Assembly (NCBI GenBank): GCA_910587055.1
Contig: CAJUKY010000003.1
Span: 69,202 to 133,201, forward strand
Reading direction: 5' to 3'
Length of the DNA: 64,000 nucleotides
Source of the DNA: Candidatus Gastranaerophilales bacterium
Lineage (GTDB): Bacteria; Cyanobacteriota; Vampirovibrionia; Gastranaerophilales; Gastranaerophilaceae
The translations under genes were made by a program, and so were the position numbers. Under the pieces are notes generated by a model. The model saw only the letters and a list, made by a program, of their open reading frames with translations. It ran no database searches and was not told the origin of the DNA. This document shows positions 9,686-16,609 of this stretch, piece after piece (the first letter of the stretch is position 1; every line of letters begins with the position of its first letter).

Positions 9686-10015
9686 TTAGATGATTGAATT
9701 TATGTAAAACCAGATATTCAGCATCTTTTCGCGGTCTTTTTCAATAATTTTCATTTTGCGGTAAATTTCTTTTCTGATTTTTTCATCAGATTCAACGTTC
9801 GGGAAACAAAATAAATCCGCAGGCTGAATATCAAGCGCATCAATGATTTTAGCAAAACTTTCAGATGACGGGAAATTTTGCCCGCGTTCAATTCTGCTGT
9901 ATGAATTAGGGGAAATACCTATTGCTTCAGATAAATACTCCTGACTGTAACCTCTGTATTTTCTGATTTTGGCGATATTTTCGCCTACATATTTTTTAAA
10001 ATCCGTACCGTTCAC
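9686..10015 (-). CDS. XRE-family helix-turn-helix transcriptional regulator
   Basis: DNA-binding regulator with an N-terminal HTH (IRKYRGYSQEYLSEAIGISPNSYSRIERGQNFP) and a helical C-terminal tail. I prefer GTG 10015 (109 aa), which has GGAG 10 nt upstream. The frame can be extended to GTG 10084 (132 aa), but that start would lie in the -35 region of the divergent gene. It is divergent from the glycine-rich prepilin-like gene, and an inverted repeat overlaps the shared promoter region. Control of that gene and of itself is therefore inferred, not shown. Confidence 0.82.
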   Translation of the reverse strand: MNGTDFKKYVGENIAKIRKYRGYSQEYLSEAIGISPNSYSRIERGQNFPSSESFAKIIDALDIQPADLFCFPNVESDEKIRKEIYRKMKIIEKDREKMLNIWFYINSII

Positions 10016-10063
10016 AGTATTTTCGCTCCGTTTTAATAGTAATTTGTATACGTTCAAAAAATA

Positions 10064-10106
10064 ACGACTTAAAAATGTTGACACTATACTTAATAAGTCG
10101 TATTAT
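10064..10106 (+). promoter_or_regulatory. Consensus sigma70 promoter overlapped by an inverted repeat (candidate XRE operator)
   Basis: TTGACA (10078-10083), a 17-bp spacer and TATTAT (10101-10106) form a near-perfect promoter facing the glycine-rich gene at 10204; the transcript should start near 10113. ACGACTTA (10064-10071) and TAAGTCGT (10094-10101) are exact 8-bp inverted arms, 30 bp centre to centre, bracketing the -35 and touching the -10. This is the layout of a repressor site, most simply for the divergent XRE protein. Confidence 0.7.
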
Positions 10107-10112
10107 TTAATT

Positions 10113-10203
10113 AAGTTTAAATTTTATGCATGGAAAAATCTGTCTTCTTTAAGACAATACTCCTGCAAAACGTTTTGTTTATCTTAAATAAAGGTTACGA
10201 AAA
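10113..10203 (+). promoter_or_regulatory. Structured 5' untranslated region of glycine-rich gene 1
   Basis: About 90 nt of leader. It contains the hairpin TGTCTT-CTTT-AAGACA (10141-10156), a perfect 12-bp palindrome CAAAACGTTTTG (10166-10177), and GTTTATCTTAAATAAAGGTTAC (10177-10198), which is nearly identical to sequence upstream of glycine-rich gene 2. AAAGG serves as the ribosome-binding site 8-9 nt before ATG 10204. Confidence 0.5.
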
Positions 10204-12777
10204 ATGAAAAGTTCATCGCTTATCAGTGCACTTTATCGTGCATTATCAAATTTACACAAAAGCACGGGCGCGCAATTTGCTGCATTTTCGCTAGTTGAAA
10301 TGCTCATGGCTCTCCTTGTGGCTTCGCTTTTGCTTGCAGCATTAGCCCCTGTTATGACAAGAAGACTCGGGGATAATGTTAACGTAAATGTAAATGCGGG
10401 AGGCACAAAATCGGATTATTCCCGTACTTTTTATGAAGATTTTGAATGGGCTGTTCCAAACGGCGTTAATGTAATTAATGTTACTTCAGTCGGCGGAGGC
10501 GGAGCCGGCGGGGGTGCAACGTATGGTTTTAAAGAGGTAACATCATCTGAAAGCAATTGGACTGTTCCTGCAGGTGTTACCAAATTAAGAGTGTTTATGG
10601 TAGGTGCAGGCGGAGGCGGTGCAGGCGGCGGGCTGAACACTGATTTTGATTATGCTAATATTCCCGCAATAAATAATGCAGAATTACAGCAAACAAATGC
10701 AGGTACATATGTGTTTACAAATATTGCAGCCATACCAAGCACATATACTGCACCCGCTTTAACGGCAAGATGCTCTGATTCAGGCATAACGCAATGGACC
10801 ATTGCATCAGACAATACAACGGTTAATCCCAATGCAAAGTTTGGCAAGTTTTTAAATAATATCACCTTAAATAAGGTTACCGCATGCGGTGCAGGAGGCG
10901 GAGGAAGCACTGCACCAGGCGGTTCAGGCGGTTATTTGGTTAATAACGCACTTAATATAACAGCCCCCGCCTCTTCCATTACGGTAAAAGTAGGTAGTCC
11001 TGGCGGCAATGGTAGATATACCGGCGCTTCAATCTCTTATGCTTTAGTTGTAGCGGGAGGTGCTGGAGGTACAGGCGGTACTGCAGGTAGTGCAGGCGCA
11101 AGAGCAGATTGCAACGGAAATTCCGCCACAGCCTGTGATGCAAGTAGCAGCGGGGGCGGGGGCGGTTCTACAGCTATCTTAAATGCAGGAACTATGGTTT
11201 TTGAAGCACCGGGCGGGGGCGGGGGCGGGGGCGGTGGTGCTATCTCCAGCTTTCCTTGCGCTGACACTAATGCATATGGTCTTTCAAATGGCGGAGGGGG
11301 TAATGGAGGAGGTTCCTTTAATCCAAATTTTGGCCGTGGCGGGGGCGGGGGTCAAGCTTGGTGTAATGGACGAGGACTTATAGCTGGCAGCGGGGGTTCA
11401 GGATATGTTGCAGGAGCAAACGGGGCTGCCGGCGGCAACCGTGCAAACGGCGGAGGCGGCGGGGGCGGTATAGGCGGTGTTGGAGGCGGCAAGGGCACAT
11501 TAAATTCAATTTTTGGAACATCAAAATGTAATGCAGGCTGCTCTGGTGCTATTAAATTATGGTACAGCGTAGCTTCCGTTGCAAACGGTTTAAAATGTCA
11601 GTATTATGCAAAATCTAACAGCGGCGGCGGAGGCGGTGCGGGCCAGATATGGATTGGCGAAATATCCGTAACACCGGGGCAAAAACTCAATTTTAATATA
11701 GGAATAGGAGGAGAAGGCACATCTTCCTACGGCAATAACGGATACGGAAGAAACGGCGGTGACGGGGGAAGTACATCAATTTCCGCGGGCTCTTCCGCTT
11801 TGATTTCCGTATCAGGCGGCAAAGGAGGCAAATACGAATCATCCGATAATGAAACATATATTAATAATACATACGGTATGGGCGGAGGAATAAAAACAAC
11901 AAGCGCTACTGTCGGAAACAACGTTATAAAGTATGTTAATTGGAAAGGAAGCAATTTTCATACAGGCGGAGAAAACGGCGGAAGCGCCAAATCATATAAT
12001 AATGGCGGAGGCGGAGGCGGAGGCAAAGGCGGACAGCTTTATAATCTAAACGGCATTCTTGTTAAAGGCGGTGTTGAAGGTGGAGCCCAATCAAACGGAG
12101 GTGATGCACTATCTTCAAGCTACGGCGCAGGCGGCGGAGGGGGCGGAGGCATAGTTAATGACGGCAAAAGACCGGGGCACGGCGGCAAGGGTGCTAACGG
12201 ATATATATACATTGAATGGGGAAGCACAAACGGCGGCGGCGGAGCATCCGGCCAAATAGCAAATTATAACGGTGTTTGGGTAACACCCGGAACAAAAGTG
12301 CAAATAACCGTAGGGAAAGGCGGTGAAGCACCGGCAATAAGCACTGCGGGAAATATTCAGCAAGGGTTAAAAGGAAATAACGGCGGCGACAGCTTTATCA
12401 CAACAAATGAAGGTAAAAAAGCCGTAGCTAAAGGCGGTGAAGGCGGATATGCAGGAAGCTCAAGCCATGGTAAGGGCGGAAACTATGATAATTCTGTTAC
12501 TGATTCTATAAAAGGAGAGGATGGCTCTGATGATTACGGAGGAATCGGAGGAACAATAACTCCCGATATATGTCCTTTGTTTGATTCTCTTATGGGATTA
12601 GGAGGATGTGGAGGTAATATGCCTAACGGTAATTGTAACGGAGCATATTCAAGCGGAGCAGGAAAAAATGCAGGAAAAACAGGCGGAGGCGGTGGAGGCG
12701 GAGCTATTAATAACGGTACGGCATACACGGGCGGTAAAGGTGCAAACGGTATGGTAGTGATTGAATGGAATAACTAA
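10204..12777 (+). CDS. Prepilin-like protein with giant glycine-rich ectodomain (copy 1)
   Basis: 857 aa. Residues 1-27 are a long basic leader, then A27|FSLVEMLMALLVASLLLAALAPV, a type IV prepilin-like N-terminal helix with the conserved Glu at +5 (E32). The -1 residue is Ala rather than Gly. The remaining 800 residues are glycine-rich modules. Repeated units begin with WxVPxGVxxxxVxxVGGGGAGGG (about 80-100 and 117-142) or VTPGxKxxxxIGxGGEG (about 490-510 and 700-720) and end with IYIEW or VVIEW. Such modules resemble glycine-rich domains of phage tail fibres and surface adhesins. The protein is probably exported and anchored or assembled by a type II/type IV pilus-like machine, exposing an adhesive ectodomain. 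This function is inferred. Confidence 0.8.
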   Translation: MKSSSLISALYRALSNLHKSTGAQFAAFSLVEMLMALLVASLLLAALAPVMTRRLGDNVNVNVNAGGTKSDYSRTFYEDFEWAVPNGVNVINVTSVGGGGAGGGATYGFKEVTSSESNWTVPAGVTKLRVFMVGAGGGGAGGGLNTDFDYANIPAINNAELQQTNAGTYVFTNIAAIPSTYTAPALTARCSDSGITQWTIASDNTTVNPNAKFGKFLNNITLNKVTACGAGGGGSTAPGGSGGYLVNNALNITAPASSITVKVGSPGGNGRYTGASISYALVVAGGAGGTGGTAGSAGARADCNGNSATACDASSSGGGGGSTAILNAGTMVFEAPGGGGGGGGGAISSFPCADTNAYGLSNGGGGNGGGSFNPNFGRGGGGGQAWCNGRGLIAGSGGSGYVAGANGAAGGNRANGGGGGGGIGGVGGGKGTLNSIFGTSKCNAGCSGAIKLWYSVASVANGLKCQYYAKSNSGGGGGAGQIWIGEISVTPGQKLNFNIGIGGEGTSSYGNNGYGRNGGDGGSTSISAGSSALISVSGGKGGKYESSDNETYINNTYGMGGGIKTTSATVGNNVIKYVNWKGSNFHTGGENGGSAKSYNNGGGGGGGKGGQLYNLNGILVKGGVEGGAQSNGGDALSSSYGAGGGGGGGIVNDGKRPGHGGKGANGYIYIEWGSTNGGGGASGQIANYNGVWVTPGTKVQITVGKGGEAPAISTAGNIQQGLKGNNGGDSFITTNEGKKAVAKGGEGGYAGSSSHGKGGNYDNSVTDSIKGEDGSDDYGGIGGTITPDICPLFDSLMGLGGCGGNMPNGNCNGAYSSGAGKNAGKTGGGGGGGAINNGTAYTGGKGANGMVVIEWNN

Positions 12778-12801
12778 ATTTTTACGATAAAACAACTTTT
12801 T

Positions 12802-12838
12802 GGGTGCTGTTACCATGTAACCTCAGCACCCTTTTTTT
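12802..12838 (+). terminator. Rho-independent terminator of glycine-rich gene 1
   Basis: GGGTGCTG (12802-12809) pairs with CAGCACCC (12824-12831), followed by seven T residues. It ends the transcript 25 nt after the stop. Confidence 0.88.
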
Positions 12839-12966
12839 ACATTTTATAAAGGATGATTAAAAACACAATACATTATAAAATTATATTTAATCACTGAATT
12901 ATATTGTCCTCGACATCCACCCCACAAAATACTAGTTGAAAAGCGAGGTGGAAAGGAAAAAGAAAG

Positions 12967-13044
12967 ATGAACAAGATAATGCTCATCAAAAAAGCCTTAC
13001 TGTTAGTAAGGCTCATGATTGACCTAGTTTTGCTCTTTTTCTAG
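12967..13044 (+). CDS. 25-aa hydrophobic peptide, candidate type I toxin
   Basis: ATG 12967 to TAG 13042-13044 encodes a peptide starting MNKIMLIKKALLL and ending DLVLLFF: a basic N terminus and one membrane-spanning hydrophobic segment with a single Asp. AAAGGA lies 9 nt before the ATG. The size and composition resemble Ibs or Fst-type toxic peptides, but there is no sequence identity I can assert. The frame sits inside a strongly structured RNA with its own terminator. Confidence 0.4.
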   Translation: MNKIMLIKKALLLVRLMIDLVLLFF

Positions 13045-13050
13045 GACAAG

Positions 13051-13086
13051 GGAAGCGGTAAGGCAAAAGCTTTGCCGTTTCCTTTT
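13051..13086 (+). terminator. Terminator-like hairpin ending the structured RNA
   Basis: GGAAGC (13051-13056) pairs with GTTTCC (13077-13082), and an inner GGCAAA/TTTGCC stem has a 3-nt loop. TTTT follows at 13083. Confidence 0.6.
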
Positions 13087-13139
13087 ATATTATAGCTTAT
13101 TATTGATGTTTTGCAACTTGCTATTTTAAAAATTAAACA

Positions 13140-14207
13140 CTACGGCAGGCGGCGAATTAAGACAGAACCGTTTGTAGATATTTCAAAGCCTTCATCCGCG
13201 GTTTTTGAAAGCAAGCCTATTTCGCCAGTTTCAAGGTTTATACCCCAGCTTCCAAGGAAAAGGTGTTCTTTATTTTTCTTATCATAGGTATACGCAACGC
13301 ACACTACAATATTTTCATCTTTCGCATAAAATCCAAGAGGCTTTATATCCCATCTATAGCGGTTTAAATTTAAAAGTTCCTCATTAAACCAGTATTGTTT
13401 TATTGTTTCATTTAATTCATCATATTTAACGGCACGGGAGGCGGAATAATAAGCGCCGTCCAAATCGCCTTCCGCATCCTGCAGGTCATCCTCAAAGGAT
13501 TCATCCAGAAAATAAACCCAGACATTCGTTTCATAGATACCATTATAGGCAGAACCTCTCTGTTCTTTAACAAGCACCTTTTTATTATCTTTTGACCAGT
13601 CAACTACGGCAAACGCGGAAAAAAGTGCTGTTTTCATATTTTCGTTTGTGCTTGAAATCAAGGGTTTTTTCTTTGCGCCTGCAAACACATTAGCATCAAT
13701 TACGCGCTGCTTTTTGCCCTTCATTGTATCAAGCGGATAGATAAAAAATGCGGAAGTTGTCTGCCTTGATGAAGGATAATAATAGCATTCGGTGTATGCC
13801 ATAAATTTATAATCCGGGCTTATTACCCCCTGCGAACGGGCGCTTTTTTCAGCCTGCAATTTTTCAAGATTAAATTCGCGGCTTCCCGGGGCATTATTAT
13901 ATTTTTCAAAAAATACGGGCCATTCAAGCTTTTTTACAAGGTTTTTATTTTCTTCTTCCTTATACGGCTCTGCTATTCTGTGTTCCATTTTTATATCCGT
14001 GGCGCGCTCCATCCATTCCTGAACTGTCTGCACCATGGGTTCGGCTTCTTTTTGCTGTTTTTTTTCAAGTTTCCTTTGTTTATATTCTTCAACAAAATCA
14101 CTCCATGGAAATTCCATTGCAGGGGTGCAGTTTTGAATAATAAGTACTAAAAACAGGGCTGCAAAAAGCCTTTCGGGTTTAATACCGTTAATTTTAAAAC
14201 AGGGCAT
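13140..14207 (-). CDS. Uncharacterised, probably exported protein coupled to a two-component system
   Basis: 355 aa. A hydrophobic segment near residues 15-30 (LFAALFLVLIIQNC) looks like a signal peptide or lipoprotein signal with a poor lipobox. A charged Lys/Glu-rich stretch (about 38-100) follows. The C-terminal two thirds contain repeated beta-type segments such as VVDWSKDNKKVLVKEQ and VVCVAYTYDKKNKEHLFLGSWGINLETGEIGLLSK, suggesting a WD40/beta-propeller-like fold. The ATG overlaps the response-regulator stop (TAATG), so it is translationally coupled as the last gene of a three-gene operon. It may be a periplasmic sensor or output of that system. No family is recognised. Confidence 0.6.
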   Translation of the reverse strand: MPCFKINGIKPERLFAALFLVLIIQNCTPAMEFPWSDFVEEYKQRKLEKKQQKEAEPMVQTVQEWMERATDIKMEHRIAEPYKEEENKNLVKKLEWPVFFEKYNNAPGSREFNLEKLQAEKSARSQGVISPDYKFMAYTECYYYPSSRQTTSAFFIYPLDTMKGKKQRVIDANVFAGAKKKPLISSTNENMKTALFSAFAVVDWSKDNKKVLVKEQRGSAYNGIYETNVWVYFLDESFEDDLQDAEGDLDGAYYSASRAVKYDELNETIKQYWFNEELLNLNRYRWDIKPLGFYAKDENIVVCVAYTYDKKNKEHLFLGSWGINLETGEIGLLSKTADEGFEISTNGSVLIRRLP

Positions 14208-14887
14208 TAAACAAGCCCTTCTTTTATGGCTTTTACCACAGCTTTTGTCCTATCTTCGAGATAAAGTTTCTGCAAAATATTATGAACATGGGCTTTTGTT
14301 GTTGAAATAGAAATTACAAGTCTTTCGGAGATTTCCTGATTTGTAAGCCCGTCAGAAAGCAGGCTTAAGACTTCAAGTTCTTTTCGTGTAAGCCCGTATG
14401 AATTATTTTCGGATTTTTCTTTTTTTTCTATCATGGCGCTATTTTGAATATTACCAAGAACAACCCTTGCTATCACAGGGTCAAGCCAGCCGGCTTTTTG
14501 ATTAACCGATTTTATTGCACCCGTAAGGGTTTCAAGGTTTGAGCCCTTCATAATATACCCGTCAGCTCCTGCACTCAATGCGGCAAAAACATCTTCCTTA
14601 TCCTCGCGTGATGTAAGCATCAAAATCGAAGCATCCGAACCGTTTTCTTTAATTTTTTTTGTGGCTTCAATACCGTCAATTTTAGGCAGGCCTATATCCA
14701 TCAATATAACATCGGGATTTAAACGTGAGGCTAAATCTATCGCTTGAAGGCCGTCTTCCGCCTGTCCCACAAGGTCAAATTCAGGATTATTTTTAATATA
14801 TAAAGCTGTGCCCATCCTTGCCATAATATGGTCTTCAACAAGGAGGATTTTTATTGTTTTTTGAGGCGCAGTTTCAACATTTATCAT
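14207..14887 (-). CDS. Response regulator, NarL/FixJ family (REC-LuxR HTH)
   Basis: 226 aa. The receiver domain has acidic residues at 18-19 (VEDH), phospho-acceptor D64 (VILMDIGLP) and K114 (GYIMKGS). The LuxR-type HTH at about 160-220 reads LTRKELEVLSLLSDGLTNQEISERL. The start codon overlaps the histidine-kinase stop (ATGA) and the stop overlaps the next start, so all three proteins are made together. It likely acts as a DNA-binding output phosphorylated by the upstream kinase; its target genes are unknown. Confidence 0.93.
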   Translation of the reverse strand: MINVETAPQKTIKILLVEDHIMARMGTALYIKNNPEFDLVGQAEDGLQAIDLASRLNPDVILMDIGLPKIDGIEATKKIKENGSDASILMLTSREDKEDVFAALSAGADGYIMKGSNLETLTGAIKSVNQKAGWLDPVIARVVLGNIQNSAMIEKKEKSENNSYGLTRKELEVLSLLSDGLTNQEISERLVISISTTKAHVHNILQKLYLEDRTKAVVKAIKEGLV

Positions 14888-16476
14888 ATTTTCACCGTAT
14901 CAACAATTGCATTTTTTAGTATAAAACTGAATGTACAGCCTTTATCGGGTTCTCCCGATGCAAAAATATCTTTTGCCGTGCTTTTATTTTGAAGATTGGC
15001 ACCGTTTGCCTGCGCATTGTGCGCTTCAATAATCTGCCTTGAAAGATACAACCCGAGACCCGTTGAGGCAGAGCGCTTTTTGCTTGTGCCTTGAGAAAAT
15101 CTGTTAAACAACTTTTCAATATCTTCTTTACTTAAACCTTCGCCAAAGTCAACAATATCAACTCTTGCATCTTTTTTATCATAAGAAACATTGATTTTTA
15201 TAATGCCGTCTTTTTTACTGTGCTTAATTGCATTGCCGAGCAGATTGGAAATAACCCTTCTTATTTCATTTTTATCGGCATTAATAAGGGTTTCGCCATT
15301 ACTGCCGTTATTTGTATCAGGAAAACTAAATTCAAACTTTAAATTATCTTCATATAAAAGAGGGGATAATTTAGAAGTACAGTCTTTAATCAGCTCTTCA
15401 AGGCTGAAGTGCGTTTTGCACAAAAACAGCTTGCCTGATTCATAGCGGTATACCTCCAAAAGCGCATTAACAAGCCCCAGCATATCTTCCGAGCTTTTTT
15501 TCATAACGGATAAAAGCTCTTTCAATTCATTATTAATATCCCCGAGCTCGCCATTCAGTGCAAAATCAAGAGCATTAATTGAAGCAAGAAGCGGCGTTCT
15601 AAGGTCGTGCGTTAACGTTGCAATAAAATCATCTCTAAGACGTTCATTTTCCTTCTGGAAAGTAATATCGCGGATGAGCGCTATTGTAAAATCTTCCCCG
15701 TTAAGGCTTACTTTTGCAAGATTGATTTCAACGGGAATTTTTTTATTTTCACTATAGTCTATTACGCTGAAATCCCTCAAAGTTTTTTCATCTTTTTTAA
15801 TTTTTTGATTCTTTTCATTAATTATAAGTTCAAAGAAATTTTTTCCTGAAAGATTATCTTTTTCATTTGTACAAAAGAGCTTTTTTGCCTGATTGTTAAC
15901 CTGAACAATCCTGTTATTTAAATCAAATAAAATAAGCGCATCGGATAAATTTTCAATTATTGTATTTAATTTAATATTTGAAACGTTTAAATCTTTTGTG
16001 CGCTCTTCAACCTTTTCTTCCAAAGATTTTGAATATTCTTCAAGTTTTTTATTTGCAATTTCAAGTTTTTCAATTTTATCTTTAAGCTGTTCTTTAAGCC
16101 TTGTACGCTCAATTCCGTTTTTAATATTTAAAATAATATCATCGTTGCCCCAGGGTTTTTCAATATATTTAAAAATGCCGAGCTCATTAATTGCCCTTAT
16201 GGCATTTTCTTTATCGGCATACCCTGTTAAAAGAATCTGCGTGGTATCGGGGTGAATTTTCTTTGCCTTTGATAAAAATTCAATACCGTTCATTTTAGGC
16301 ATAATAAAATCGGAAATAATAAGGTCGCAAGGGTTATTTTCAATGAATTTAAGCGCCTCTTCGGGATTGTTAAAGATATCTACGTTTGAAAAGCCCTCAA
16401 TCTTTAAAAGAGTTTTGAGGGTTTTAATTACCATATCTTCATCGTCAACGATTACTATCTTACCGGTGATTAACAT
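14884..16476 (-). CDS. Hybrid sensor histidine kinase with N-terminal receiver (REC-PAS-HisKA-HATPase)
   Basis: About 530 aa from ATG 16476; a TTG at 16500 would add eight residues. Domain order is a receiver with phospho-Asp in LIISDFIMPK and Lys in YIEKPW (residues 4-120), a coiled coil (125-165), a PAS domain (170-275), HisKA with the phospho-acceptor His in THDLRTPLL (about 290), and HATPase_c with N-box NLLGNAIKHS, G1 DFGEGLS and G2 STGLGLYLS. There is no membrane segment, so it is cytoplasmic and is probably controlled by another kinase through the receiver as well as by its PAS ligand. First gene of the three-gene operon. Confidence 0.9.
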   Translation of the reverse strand: MLITGKIVIVDDEDMVIKTLKTLLKIEGFSNVDIFNNPEEALKFIENNPCDLIISDFIMPKMNGIEFLSKAKKIHPDTTQILLTGYADKENAIRAINELGIFKYIEKPWGNDDIILNIKNGIERTRLKEQLKDKIEKLEIANKKLEEYSKSLEEKVEERTKDLNVSNIKLNTIIENLSDALILFDLNNRIVQVNNQAKKLFCTNEKDNLSGKNFFELIINEKNQKIKKDEKTLRDFSVIDYSENKKIPVEINLAKVSLNGEDFTIALIRDITFQKENERLRDDFIATLTHDLRTPLLASINALDFALNGELGDINNELKELLSVMKKSSEDMLGLVNALLEVYRYESGKLFLCKTHFSLEELIKDCTSKLSPLLYEDNLKFEFSFPDTNNGSNGETLINADKNEIRRVISNLLGNAIKHSKKDGIIKINVSYDKKDARVDIVDFGEGLSKEDIEKLFNRFSQGTSKKRSASTGLGLYLSRQIIEAHNAQANGANLQNKSTAKDIFASGEPDKGCTFSFILKNAIVDTVKI

Positions 16477-16609
16477 AATTACAGAATAATTTATTTTCAA
16501 GCTTTAGACAAATATTTAACAAAAATTTAAAAAGCATAATTTAAAAAGGCTGATTTTTCTTTGTGGTAGAATTAAAAACAAGAGTTTAACAAATGAGGAA
16601 TAATTTCTT

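Larger units (their letters stand above)
12901..13086 (+). ncRNA. Structured RNA, candidate type I toxin mRNA
   Basis: Compact structured unit. TTGTCCT (12904-12910) can pair with AGGACAA (13043-13049), closing the RNA end to end. CCACC (12917-12921) can pair with GGTGG (12947-12951), GATGA (12966-12970) with TCATC (12983-12987), and AGCCTTAC (12993-13000) with GTAAGGCT (13006-13013). The last part is a terminator-like hairpin. A 25-codon reading frame with a ribosome-binding site lies inside. Long-range 5'-3' pairing that locks a small hydrophobic frame is characteristic of type I toxin mRNAs (hok, fst). A 6S-like RNA is the main alternative. Confidence 0.45.

Noticed and set aside
11150..11480. 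Tandem GGCGGGGGC-type tracts as a possible minisatellite or CRISPR
   Set aside because: They are in-frame glycine codons of a large gene, with irregular unit length and no unique spacers.
10431..12728. Proline-rich open frames antisense to glycine-rich gene 1
   Set aside because: GGC/GGN-rich coding sequence read backwards gives Pro/Ala-rich frames automatically; there are no ribosome-binding sites and codon use is unlike real neighbours.
12901..13086. tRNA, tmRNA, RNase P or SRP RNA
   Set aside because: No T-loop or CCA-type end, no tmRNA tag frame, and no GGAA-type SRP domain; too short for RNase P. A structured small mRNA fits better, and 6S RNA remains only a possibility.
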